Position numbers and translations under genes: made by a program. Below are positions 44,497 to 52,536 of a DNA stretch of 64,000 nucleotides, piece after piece (position 1 is the stretch's first letter; the number at the start of each line of letters is the position of its first letter). The DNA comes from Cetobacterium sp050033475 (GTDB lineage Bacteria > Fusobacteriota > Fusobacteriia > Fusobacteriales > Fusobacteriaceae). Under the pieces are notes generated by a model. It ran no database searches. It worked only from the letters and a program-made list of their open reading frames with translations, and was not told where the DNA came from. The stretch spans positions 1,302,001 through 1,366,000 of the forward strand of contig NZ_CP188319.1 in the NCBI RefSeq assembly GCF_050033475.1. Direction: 5' to 3'.

Positions 44497-45606
44497 TTAT
44501 TTAAAAAAATAATCTGCTCCAGAATAAATAGCTCCCTGTAAAATGGAATTAGAGCTATATGTTGATTTAATTAAATGTATGTTTTTATTTTTATTTAAAA
44601 GATTATTATTTAAAGTTCTTAGAACTTCTTTCCAGAAGAAATCCTTAGCCTCAGTAATTTTTCCTGTGATAATAATTGCTTCTGGATTTAAAAGATATTC
44701 TGTCCATAAAATTCCATGGGAAATGGCCTTGGATAGAGAAAACATAAGTTCTACAAAATATTCCTGTCCTTCGTTTGCTCTTTGTATAATTTCTTCATAG
44801 GAAAGGAGTAGGTTTGTTTCCTTATGAACTCTATTTACAACTCTCCAATTGGATAAATAAGTTTCTAAACATCCTTTGTTTCCACAGGAACAAATAAGAG
44901 CATCTTTGGAATAATCATAGGGTGCATGACCTATTTCTCCAGCTTCAAATTTACTTCCCCTGTGAAGTTTATTATTTAAAATAATTCCAGCACCGACACC
45001 TTCGTCGATATTAAAAATTATAAAATTATTTAAATCTTTACCCAGTCCAATTTTTTTCTCTCGAAGAGCCATTAGATTAGCACCATTATCAATGACCACT
45101 GAAATTTTAAATTTTTCTTCGAGAATTTTTTTTAAATTTAAATTATTCCAATTGTAGGGAATAGATAATAAGGATATTCCTTCATCACTATCGACAATAC
45201 CGTTCATTCCTATGGAAATAACTTCAATGGAAAAATTATTAATATAGGATTCAATTAAAGAGAAAATATTATTTAAAAGATTTTCCTGAGAGAATTTTGT
45301 TAAATGGATAACTTTTTTATCAAATAGATCTCCATAAAAATTTCCCAGGGCACTTACAATTGTTTCACCTTTTAATTGAAGGGCTAAAATTTTTATAAAA
45401 TTTTTATGAAAAGTTAAATTAAATTGTGGTTTTCCAATGGAACCATTTAAATTTTTTTCCTCTTCTAAATATCCTCTTTGAAGAAAATTATTTATATATT
45501 TCCCCACAATTGTTTTAGATAGTGAAAGATTATCAGCTAACTCCTTTCTACTAAGGGATTGACCCCTATATAATTGTTTCAAAATAGTTCTTTCTGTTTT
45601 ATTCAA
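44497..45606 (-). CDS. ROK-family transcriptional regulator (NagC/XylR-like)
   Basis: 369 residues. An N-terminal winged helix (LYRGQSLSRKELADNLSLS, about 12-30) precedes a ROK sugar-kinase-like domain with GVGAGIILNNKLHRG and the zinc motif CSCGNKGCLE. Such regulators sense a sugar or sugar phosphate and repress its catabolic operon. It is the first gene of the operon with symporter, small protein and sulfatase, so it probably controls its own transcript through sites upstream. The start is TTG after AGGGGG. Confidence 0.88.
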   Translation of the reverse strand: MNKTERTILKQLYRGQSLSRKELADNLSLSKTIVGKYINNFLQRGYLEEEKNLNGSIGKPQFNLTFHKNFIKILALQLKGETIVSALGNFYGDLFDKKVIHLTKFSQENLLNNIFSLIESYINNFSIEVISIGMNGIVDSDEGISLLSIPYNWNNLNLKKILEEKFKISVVIDNGANLMALREKKIGLGKDLNNFIIFNIDEGVGAGIILNNKLHRGSKFEAGEIGHAPYDYSKDALICSCGNKGCLETYLSNWRVVNRVHKETNLLLSYEEIIQRANEGQEYFVELMFSLSKAISHGILWTEYLLNPEAIIITGKITEAKDFFWKEVLRTLNNNLLNKNKNIHLIKSTYSSNSILQGAIYSGADYFFK

Positions 45607-45986
45607 TGATGTTTACCCCCTTAATCTGAGTATAGTTTGTAAAAAAAATATAGTAAATGAAAAAATAAATATAAAAACTTAAAAATAGGCCCTTTAGTAA
45701 ACTTTTATAAAATATTTAGATAAAACCATTGGAAAATAACAACTTTAATTAATATATTTAGTAAATGAAAAATTCTATTTTTACTATTATATTTTAAAAA
45801 ATAAATTAAATTGTGTTTTTTTTATAACTTTGTCCTATAATATAATTGCATAATCATGGGGGTGATATTGTGAAGTGAGGAAATTGATTGATAAATTCTT
45901 CGGGGAAGAATAATTATAGCAATAAAAATACTTTAAAAGATCAAAAAGTGCTTTGATAAAAAATAAGATTGCAGGGGGAAAACAAG
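45607..45986. other. Divergent intergenic region with repeated TAGTAAA motif and ECF leader
   Basis: The left part holds three copies of TAGTAAA: TAGTAAATGA at 45651, TTAGTAAAC near 45694 and TAGTAAATGA at 45759, candidate sites for the ROK regulator. A TATAAT box near 45836 faces the ECF operon, leaving a leader of about 140 bases with short inverted repeats (ATTCTTC/GAAGAAT near 45895; ATCAAA/TTTGAT near 45940) but no terminator and no riboswitch class I recognise. Nothing coding is seen. Confidence 0.45.
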
Positions 45987-46541
45987 GTGAATAAAAGAAA
46001 TTTATCAGTATCAATTGCTGGTTTAGGAATAGGTTTAAATATAGTTTTAGCTTTATTGGGAAAGAATTTAAAAATTCCATTTTTATTTTTAGATACAGTA
46101 GGGACAATATTAACAGGAGCTCTTTTAGGGCCAATTTATGGAGGATTGACAGGATTGATAACCAATTGTCTAACGGCTATAGTTAATAATCCAGTGGAAC
46201 TTCCCTTTGCCATAGTTAATATGGCCATAGGAATAATAGTTGGTTTAATTGCTAAAAAGTTTGGATTTTCTTTAAAAGTAGCAATAATTACAGGAATTAT
46301 TTTATCTGTAGTAGCTCCTTTAATTGGAACTCCAATAGCAGTTTATGTATTTGGAGGATTAGGAGGAAGCAGTTTAGATATTTTAACAGGATGGTTAGTA
46401 AAAACTGGACAGAAATTATTTACAGCGGCCTTTATTCCAAGAATTCTTTCAAATTTAATTGATAAAATAGGTTCCTGTGTTATTGTAAGTATTATTCTAA
46501 TGAAATTACCAGGAAATTTAAAAAGAACATTGAAGAATTAG
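45987..46541 (+). CDS. ECF transporter substrate-binding (S) component
   Basis: 184 residues with about five to six hydrophobic segments. LLGPIYGGLTGLITNCLTA and ILTGALLG follow the ECF S-component pattern, closest in recollection to the uncharacterised Clostridioides CD3073 group. It binds a small vitamin-like or base-like molecule in the membrane. The GTG at 45987 follows AGGGGG at good spacing; a TTG 18 bases up overlaps that site. The following genes encode a TudS-like desulfidase and the complete EcfA/EcfA'/EcfT module, so this is a dedicated (group I) ECF transporter. The substrate is possibly a thiolated base or other thio-compound. Confidence 0.82.
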   Translation: MNKRNLSVSIAGLGIGLNIVLALLGKNLKIPFLFLDTVGTILTGALLGPIYGGLTGLITNCLTAIVNNPVELPFAIVNMAIGIIVGLIAKKFGFSLKVAIITGIILSVVAPLIGTPIAVYVFGGLGGSSLDILTGWLVKTGQKLFTAAFIPRILSNLIDKIGSCVIVSIILMKLPGNLKRTLKN

Positions 46542-46551
46542 AGAGGGAAAA

Positions 46552-47073
46552 ATGAATAGAGGAAAAAAAGTCATAGTTTTAGCCCACTGTATTTTAAATC
46601 AAAATTCAGTGGTTTATCCCTATGGAAAAAATATGAAAGAATTTAAAAAATTTATAATGGAATCTTTAGAACAAAATATTGGAATAGTTCAACTTCCCTG
46701 TCCAGAGTTAAGAGCCTATGGATTAAAAAGATGGGGTCATGTGAAGGATCAATTTGAATATAGGGAAATGGAAGATATTATAAAAAAATTGTTAAAACCT
46801 TATGTTGATGAAATTATAAACTATAAAAATAACGGATATGAAATAGAAGGAATATATGGAATAAAAGGAAGTCCCAGCTGTGGGATTTCCTTGACCTGTA
46901 GAGGAAATTGGTCAGGAGAAGCAAGTTCCTATGAATCTATTGAGGATATAAAATCTAGAGTAAAAATGGTAGAGGAAAAGGGAATTTTTATGGAAATTTT
47001 TGAAAAGCTTCTTTTTGAAAATAATATAGAAATAAAATTTTTAGATGTGGAGGATTGGAAAAGCTTTGATTAA
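46552..47073 (+). CDS. TudS-related putative desulfidase (CD3072-like)
   Basis: 173 residues, DUF523/TudS-related. Cys13 (AHCILNQ), Cys50 (QLPCPE) and Cys110 (GSPSCG) have the spacing of the three ligands of the catalytic 4Fe-4S cluster in thiouracil desulfidase TudS, and Glu52 and Ser107/Ser109 lie beside them; Cys116 is extra. TudS removes sulfur from thiouracils using an Fe-S cluster that takes the sulfide. Placement between the S component and the ATPases of one ECF transporter suggests that the imported molecule is a thio-compound to be desulfurised. It starts 10 bases after the S gene and overlaps the next gene by eight. Confidence 0.72.
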   Translation: MNRGKKVIVLAHCILNQNSVVYPYGKNMKEFKKFIMESLEQNIGIVQLPCPELRAYGLKRWGHVKDQFEYREMEDIIKKLLKPYVDEIINYKNNGYEIEGIYGIKGSPSCGISLTCRGNWSGEASSYESIEDIKSRVKMVEEKGIFMEIFEKLLFENNIEIKFLDVEDWKSFD

Positions 47074-47872
47074 ATTTAAGGAAATAGAATTTTCCTATGG
47101 AGATGAAAAATTTATTGAAAATTTTAATTTAAATTTAACTCCTGGAAAAATTTATGGATTATTAGGAAAGAATGGAAGTGGGAAAACAACTTTAATGAAA
47201 TTACTTTTAGGAATTGAAAAAATAATTTCAGGAAAAATATATTTTCAAGGAAAAAATCAAGAAGAAAATTTAAATTATTTTAGGAAAAATATAGGATATG
47301 TATTTCAAAATCCAGAGGATCAATTGGTTGCTGAGGATGTTGAGGATGAATTGGCCTTTAATATGGAAAATTATGGTTATTCCTGGGAGGTAATTAGAGA
47401 AAGAATTATAGAGCTCATGGAAAAATTTTCCCTGGATGGACAGAGAAAAATTTCAGAACTTTCAGGGGGAGAAAAGCAAAGGGTTGCAATAGCTTCAGCT
47501 TTAACATTAAAACCTTCTCTTTTGATTTTAGACGAGGGAACTTCCATGTCTGATAAAAAAAATAGGAATAAAATAATAGAGCTTTGTAAAAAAATTAAGG
47601 AACAGGGAAAAATGGTAATTATAATTACCCATGACTTGGAAGAATTGAATTTTATTGATGAGATAATTTATTTGAAAAATGGTGCCATAGAATTTTTTGG
47701 AGAAAAACAAGAGTTTATAGGAAAAATTTTACGGGATGAATTTCAAGAACCAATGGAATTGCCAAGTATTTTTAAAATGGCCAAGGAGCTATATAGGAAA
47801 AGAAATATAGATTTAAGTGAAATTATTTTTTCTAGTGAAAAGGTTTGTGATGAATTTTGGAAATTTTATTAA
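47066..47872 (+). CDS. ECF transporter ATPase EcfA
   Basis: 268 residues from a TTG at 47066 (GGAGG twelve bases upstream), giving the usual opening IKFKEIEFSYGDE. A longer frame from ATG 47045 contains the ribosome site. Walker A GKNGSGKTT, Q-loop VFQNPEDQLVAEDVEDELAF (diagnostic of ECF ATPases), signature LSGGEKQRVAIA, Walker B LLILDEGTS (Gly-Thr instead of Pro-Thr) and ITHD switch are present. With EcfA' it drives EcfT. It overlaps the desulfidase stop by eight bases and the next gene by 16. Confidence 0.9.
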   Translation: MIKFKEIEFSYGDEKFIENFNLNLTPGKIYGLLGKNGSGKTTLMKLLLGIEKIISGKIYFQGKNQEENLNYFRKNIGYVFQNPEDQLVAEDVEDELAFNMENYGYSWEVIRERIIELMEKFSLDGQRKISELSGGEKQRVAIASALTLKPSLLILDEGTSMSDKKNRNKIIELCKKIKEQGKMVIIITHDLEELNFIDEIIYLKNGAIEFFGEKQEFIGKILRDEFQEPMELPSIFKMAKELYRKRNIDLSEIIFSSEKVCDEFWKFY

Positions 47873-48687
47873 AAAATATAAATATGGTCTATGGAAATTC
47901 CAAGAAAATAATTTTTGAAAATCTAAATTTAAAAATAAAAGATTGTAGTTGGAATTTTATAGTTGGAAAAAGTGGAAGTGGAAAATCTACTTTGTTACAA
48001 ATTATTAGTGGGTTGATAAAAATAAATTCTGGAGATATTTTTTATGGAGAGAATAATTTGAAAACAAAGGAAGGGCTCAAATATTTAAGAGAAAAAGTTA
48101 GAATTCTTTTTCAATATACTGAAAAACAATTTTTCAATGAAACGGTTAAGAAGGAATTAATTTATTCTCTTAAAAGAAAAAAACTTTCTCAGGAAATTAT
48201 TGATAAAAAATTAAAAAAAATTCTAACTTTATTAGAATTTTCTGAAAATATTTTGGAAAAATCTCCCTGGGAACTTAGTGGAGGAGAAAAAAGAATGGTG
48301 GCTCTTGGAAGTATTTTAATAGATGAGCCAGAAATAATTTTATTGGATGAACCTACAGTTGGTTTAGATGTCTATGCCAAGAGAAGATTCTATAAGGTTT
48401 TAGAGGAATTGAAAAAGAATTCTGTAACTATTATTGAAATTTCTCATAATTTAGAAGATACCATAACCTATGGAGATAATTTATTTTTTTTGAACGATGG
48501 AAAACTTTTAGCAGAAGGAAATCCTATGGATATTTTAAGTGATGAGGAAAATTTAAATAAGGGTGATTTAATTGAACCTGAAATTTTAAAGATATTTAGG
48601 TATTACAAAAAATATTTTCCAGTGGAAAATTTAAAAACAGTTGAAGGACTTATGGAGAAAATTTATGAGAAAAAAAATAATTTTTGA
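47857..48687 (+). CDS. ECF transporter ATPase EcfA'
   Basis: 276 residues. Walker A GKSGSGKST, Q-loop LFQYTEKQFFNETVKKEL, signature LSGGEKRMVALG, Walker B IILLDEPTVGLD and switch EISHNLED are complete. It is the second ATPase of the heterodimer with EcfA. The start is TTG at 47857 inside the previous gene; an ATG nine codons later is possible but has no ribosome site. Confidence 0.9.
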   Translation: MEILLKNINMVYGNSKKIIFENLNLKIKDCSWNFIVGKSGSGKSTLLQIISGLIKINSGDIFYGENNLKTKEGLKYLREKVRILFQYTEKQFFNETVKKELIYSLKRKKLSQEIIDKKLKKILTLLEFSENILEKSPWELSGGEKRMVALGSILIDEPEIILLDEPTVGLDVYAKRRFYKVLEELKKNSVTIIEISHNLEDTITYGDNLFFLNDGKLLAEGNPMDILSDEENLNKGDLIEPEILKIFRYYKKYFPVENLKTVEGLMEKIYEKKNNF

Positions 48688-49390
48688 TCCAAGAACAATA
48701 TTTTATATTAATTTATTAATGGCCTTAGGAATAGGAATGACTAAATCCATATCTATGTATTTGGGTATGATTCCTTTATTTTTATTGGAGTTTTATTTTT
48801 TTCCTCCAAGGATTGATTTTTTAAAAAAAATATTTAAATATTCTCTGGGGTTATTTATATCTATAGTTTTTATAAATTATTTCTTTTTAGAAAAGGATTT
48901 ATATTATATTTTTTATATGGTTATAAGAATTTTTCTATTGATTTTAGTAGCTGGATCCCTAGGAAGTAATTTAAAATATAAAAATATAGGCTTTGTGGTG
49001 GAAAGTTTATTTTATCCATTGAAAATATTTAAATTTCCCACAGAAATAATAGGAACTATAACTATGATTTCTATAAAGTTTATACCTCTTATGGAGGAGG
49101 AGGCTAAGAGAATAATAGTTGCTCAAAAATCAAGAGGAATTGATTATGAACTTATGAATTTAAAGGAAAAAATAAAAAATATATTTACTCTTTTTTTCCC
49201 AGTAATTGTTGGAGGATTAATTCATGCGGTGAAATTATCTGTGGCTTTGGATGTTAGGGGCTATGGAAACGGAATAAAAAGAACCTACTTAGAAAATTTT
49301 TCCTTAAAGAAAATAGATTATATATTTCTTGGAATAACTATTATTTATATAGGAATTTTTTTATTAAATAAAAATTATAATATCCATTGA
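48665..49390 (+). CDS. ECF transporter transmembrane component EcfT
   Basis: 241 residues from ATG 48665 (GGAGAAAATTT upstream, inside the end of ecfA'). Five to six hydrophobic segments and two coupling motifs, AQKSRG and ALDVRGYG, correspond to the Ala-Arg-Gly motifs with which EcfT contacts the ATPases. It completes the transporter. Its stop overlaps the -35 box of the mgtA promoter. Confidence 0.9.
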   Translation: MRKKIIFDPRTIFYINLLMALGIGMTKSISMYLGMIPLFLLEFYFFPPRIDFLKKIFKYSLGLFISIVFINYFFLEKDLYYIFYMVIRIFLLILVAGSLGSNLKYKNIGFVVESLFYPLKIFKFPTEIIGTITMISIKFIPLMEEEAKRIIVAQKSRGIDYELMNLKEKIKNIFTLFFPVIVGGLIHAVKLSVALDVRGYGNGIKRTYLENFSLKKIDYIFLGITIIYIGIFLLNKNYNIH

Positions 49391-49415
49391 CAAAAAAGTT
49401 GTATAGGAGTACTAT
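49387..49415 (+). promoter_or_regulatory. Promoter of the M-box/mgtA unit
   Basis: TTGACA (49387-49392) and TACTAT (49410-49415) are 17 bases apart, immediately before the riboswitch. Confidence 0.75.
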
Positions 49416-49424
49416 GAAGAAAAA

Positions 49425-49570
49425 GAATCGGTAGGTGAGGCTACCATAGGGATACGGGTTACTGCCGCGAAGTAGTGGAGACACTATTAGCTGGTTAACA
49501 GTCTATGTCGAATGCAAGGCATAGAATAATGTAATTTCATTGCCCTATGGAGTTAAAGCTCAAACGGTTA
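49425..49570 (+). ncRNA. M-box (ykoK) magnesium riboswitch
   Basis: Conserved M-box blocks occur in order: GTAGGTGAGGCTACCATA, GGATAC, ACTGCCG, GGTTAACAGTCTATGTCG, CATTGCCCTATGGAG and TAAAGCTC. P1 pairs AATCG (49426-49430) with CGGTT (49565-49569). M-boxes fold compactly at high Mg2+ and here precede an Mg2+-type P-ATPase, with a terminator at 49599. The P1 5' strand AATCGGTA (49426-49433) is complementary to TACCGATT (49606-49613) in the terminator, a clear antiterminator for low Mg2+. Confidence 0.93.
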
Positions 49571-49598
49571 TTAATGGCAAATAATTTTTTTAGTATTT

Positions 49599-49632
49599 AC
49601 CTTATTACCGATTGAGTAATAAGGTTTTTTTT
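49599..49632 (+). terminator. M-box terminator
   Basis: ACCTTATTAC pairs perfectly with GTAATAAGGT around CGATTGA, followed by eight T. Confidence 0.9.
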
Positions 49633-49662
49633 ATTTTAAATTTTAAAATTTGGAGGTGAAAA

Positions 49663-49770
49663 ATGGAAGGTGAAGTCGGGAAGGGCAAGAGAAGTACTTT
49701 TTCTTTAAAATATCAGGATAAAATAGGAAAGATTCTTATTCAAAAAGATTTCTCTTCTATTTTAGCCTAA
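49663..49770 (+). CDS. Leader ORF between M-box and mgtA
   Basis: 35 residues (MEGEVGKGKRSTFSLKYQ at the start, FSSILA at the end), with the near-ideal ribosome site TTGGAGGTGAAAA before ATG. The product starts acidic, as do some Mg2+-sensing leader peptides, but it is not similar to MgtL. GAGAAGTACT (49689-49698) inside it pairs perfectly with AGTACTTCTC (49779-49788) just after its stop, so translation would open that helix. Likely a regulatory leader; function unproven. Confidence 0.55.
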   Translation: MEGEVGKGKRSTFSLKYQDKIGKILIQKDFSSILA

Positions 49771-49820
49771 AAAAAATTAGTACTTCTCATTGAAAAATGA
49801 AAGATGAGGAGGAATTTAAA

Positions 49821-52469
49821 ATGAAAAAAATTATGAGATTAGATGCAGAAAGCAGATTAATTTGGGCAATGAAGGAAGATATGGAAACTATTTTCATAAA
49901 ATTTAAAACAGGAATCTCAGGATTAAGTGAAGATACAATTGATTCTATGAGAGAAATTTTTGGAGAAAATAGATTATCAAAGGAAAAAAAAGTATCTCCC
50001 TTGAAAAAATTTATATATGCTTTTATTAATCCCTTTACAATTATATTATTTATTTTAGCTGGAGTTTCATTTGTAACAGAGGTTTTACTAGCTTCTAAAG
50101 GAAATAAAGATTTTACAGGGGTTATTATAATATCCTTAATGGTTATAACAAGTGGATTATTACGTTTTATTCAAGAATCATCCTCTGATAATGCTCTTGA
50201 AAAATTAAATAAAATGGTTGAAACAACAGCTTTAATCACAAGGAATGGAGTTACAAAGGAAATTTCTATTGAAGAAATAGTAGTTGGAGATTTGATAACT
50301 TTAAAGGCTGGAGATATAGTTCCTGCTGATGTAAGATTGATTCAGGGAAAAGATATGTTTATCAGTCAATCTTCCTTAACAGGAGAAAGTGAACCAATAG
50401 AAAAGGTTATATTTGAAATTTCAGAAAATATTTCTCCCTTGGAATCTAAAAATTTAATCTTTATGGGAACCAATGTAATCAGCGGAAGTGGAAAGGCCAT
50501 TGTAGTTGCCACAGGGGATGAAACTATCCTAGGGAAAATAGCAAAGGATTTAAATAAAAGAAAAAATGCAACTAGCTTTGAAAAAGGTGTAAATTCAGTT
50601 TCTAAGTTATTAGTAAGTTTTATGATTGTCATGGTACCGTTTATTTTTTTAATTAATGGAATTGTAAAAAAAGATTGGTTTGAAGCCTTTTTATTTGCTC
50701 TTTCAATAGCTGTGGGATTAACTCCAGAGATGTTACCGATGATAGTTTCAGCTAATTTAGCTAAGGGTGCTAAAAAAATGGCTAAGAAAAAAGTAATTGT
50801 TAAGAATTTAAATGCCATTCAAGATTTGGGAGCTATGAATATTTTATGTACAGATAAAACAGGGACCTTAACAGAGGATAAAATTATTTTAAACTCCTAT
50901 TTAAATATTTTTGGAGAGGAAGATAAGAATATATTAAAATATGGTTTTTTAAATAGTTTTTATCAGACAGGATTAAAAAATTTAATTGATGAAGCAATAA
51001 TAGATTCTCTGTCTAATGGAGAAATAAAAAATTTAACAGAGAATTGGGAAAAAGTAGATGAAATTCCCTTTGATTTCAATCGTAGAAAAATGAGTGTTTT
51101 AGTTGAAAATATTGATAGAAATAGAGAACTCATAACAAAGGGTGCAATTGAAGAGATGGTTGAGATATCTTCATTTATTTTCCAAGAGGGAAAAATTATT
51201 TCTTTAAATGATTCTATAAAAAATACAATATTGAAAGAAGTAAGAAATTATAATAGTAAAGGATTGAGAGTTTTAGGAGTATCTAAAAAATCTTTGGATA
51301 AAAATATTTGTTCCTTAGAAGATGAAAATGAAATGATACTTATGGGATATTTAACTTTTTTAGATCCACCAAAACCTAGTACTAAGGATGCCATTGAATC
51401 TTTAATTAAGTACAATGTAAATGTTAAAATTTTAACAGGGGACAATGATGGAGTGACATCCTATATATGTTCTCAAGTGGGATTGGAAAATAATGGAATA
51501 TTAGTAGGAAATCAAATAGATAAATTATCTTCCCTAGAATTAAAAAAAGCAGTGGAAGAAAATAATGTTTTTGCAAAATTATCTCCAAGTCAAAAAACTT
51601 TAATTGTAAAAACCCTAAGGGAAAATGGTCATACAGTTGGATTTATGGGAGATGGAATAAATGATGCTTCAGCCATGAAGGAAGCAGATGTTGGAATTTC
51701 AGTGGATAGTGCAGTGGATATAGCAAAGGAATCTGCAGATATTATTCTATTGGAAAAAAGTTTAATGGTTTTAGAAGATGGAATATTAGAGGGAAGAAAA
51801 ATATATGGAAATATTATTAAATATATAAAAATGACAGCAAGTTCCAATTTTGGAAATATGTTTTCCATGTTGACAGCTAGTATATTTTTACCTTTTTTAC
51901 CAATGTATCCGATTCAAATTTTAATGTTAAATTTAATTTATGATGTATCTTGTATAGGAATTCCATGGGATAATGTAGATGAGGATTTTATAAAGGAGCC
52001 TAAAAAATGGGATGCTTCATCAATTAAAAAATTTATGTTATGGATAGGACCAAGCAGTTCAATTTTTGATATAACAACATATATTGTAATGTTCTTCATA
52101 ATAGGTCCACATATTTTGAAGGGAAATTATCATAGTTTAGATTTAATAGATCAAAAGAAATTTATTTCAATATTTAATACAGCGTGGTTTGTAGAATCTC
52201 TATGGTCACAAACCTTGGTAATATATTTAATAAGAACATCCAAAATATCATTTTTAAAACATAGACCTTCTAAGGAAGTTATTTTATTAACTCTTTTAGG
52301 AATAACAATTGGAACTATTATTCCCTATACAATTTTAGGAAAACAATTGGGAATGACAGCATTGCCATATTATTATTTTATATTTTTATTTGTTACTTTA
52401 TTTTCATATATTTCTTTGGTTTCAATTTTAAAATTAAAATTCATAGAAAAATATGGACAACTATTATAA
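49821..52469 (+). CDS. mgtA: Magnesium-translocating P-type ATPase
   Basis: 882 residues from ATG 49821, seven bases after GAGGAGG; an ATG at 49797 precedes that site and is rejected. GDIVPADVRLI, SSLTGESEPIEK, the phosphorylation motif CTDKTGTLTED, FMGDGINDASAMKEADVGIS and late MTASSNFGNMFSML are hallmarks of type IIIB (MgtA/MgtB) ATPases. It imports Mg2+ using ATP. Control by the upstream M-box riboswitch agrees with this role. Confidence 0.95.
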   Translation: MKKIMRLDAESRLIWAMKEDMETIFIKFKTGISGLSEDTIDSMREIFGENRLSKEKKVSPLKKFIYAFINPFTIILFILAGVSFVTEVLLASKGNKDFTGVIIISLMVITSGLLRFIQESSSDNALEKLNKMVETTALITRNGVTKEISIEEIVVGDLITLKAGDIVPADVRLIQGKDMFISQSSLTGESEPIEKVIFEISENISPLESKNLIFMGTNVISGSGKAIVVATGDETILGKIAKDLNKRKNATSFEKGVNSVSKLLVSFMIVMVPFIFLINGIVKKDWFEAFLFALSIAVGLTPEMLPMIVSANLAKGAKKMAKKKVIVKNLNAIQDLGAMNILCTDKTGTLTEDKIILNSYLNIFGEEDKNILKYGFLNSFYQTGLKNLIDEAIIDSLSNGEIKNLTENWEKVDEIPFDFNRRKMSVLVENIDRNRELITKGAIEEMVEISSFIFQEGKIISLNDSIKNTILKEVRNYNSKGLRVLGVSKKSLDKNICSLEDENEMILMGYLTFLDPPKPSTKDAIESLIKYNVNVKILTGDNDGVTSYICSQVGLENNGILVGNQIDKLSSLELKKAVEENNVFAKLSPSQKTLIVKTLRENGHTVGFMGDGINDASAMKEADVGISVDSAVDIAKESADIILLEKSLMVLEDGILEGRKIYGNIIKYIKMTASSNFGNMFSMLTASIFLPFLPMYPIQILMLNLIYDVSCIGIPWDNVDEDFIKEPKKWDASSIKKFMLWIGPSSSIFDITTYIVMFFIIGPHILKGNYHSLDLIDQKKFISIFNTAWFVESLWSQTLVIYLIRTSKISFLKHRPSKEVILLTLLGITIGTIIPYTILGKQLGMTALPYYYFIFLFVTLFSYISLVSILKLKFIEKYGQLL

Positions 52470-52482
52470 ATTTTATTAAAAA

Positions 52483-52516
52483 AACCAGGTTATTGAAACT
52501 ATCAATAGCCTGGTCT
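52483..52516. terminator. Bidirectional intrinsic terminator
   Basis: AACCAGG and TATTGA pair with TCAATA and CCTGGT between the convergent mgtA and lepA genes. The minus strand has seven T after the stem and the plus strand a weaker TCTTATTTTT. Confidence 0.82.
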
Positions 52517-52536
52517 TATTTTTTATATAATTATAA

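Noticed and set aside
45840..45986. Known vitamin riboswitch (TPP, FMN, cobalamin, THF, preQ1) before the ECF operon
   Set aside because: None of the conserved cores of these classes could be found in the leader.
50366..50818. 150-codon minus-strand frame within mgtA
   Set aside because: Antisense to the P-type ATPase catalytic region; no promoter or ribosome site and shadow-like composition.
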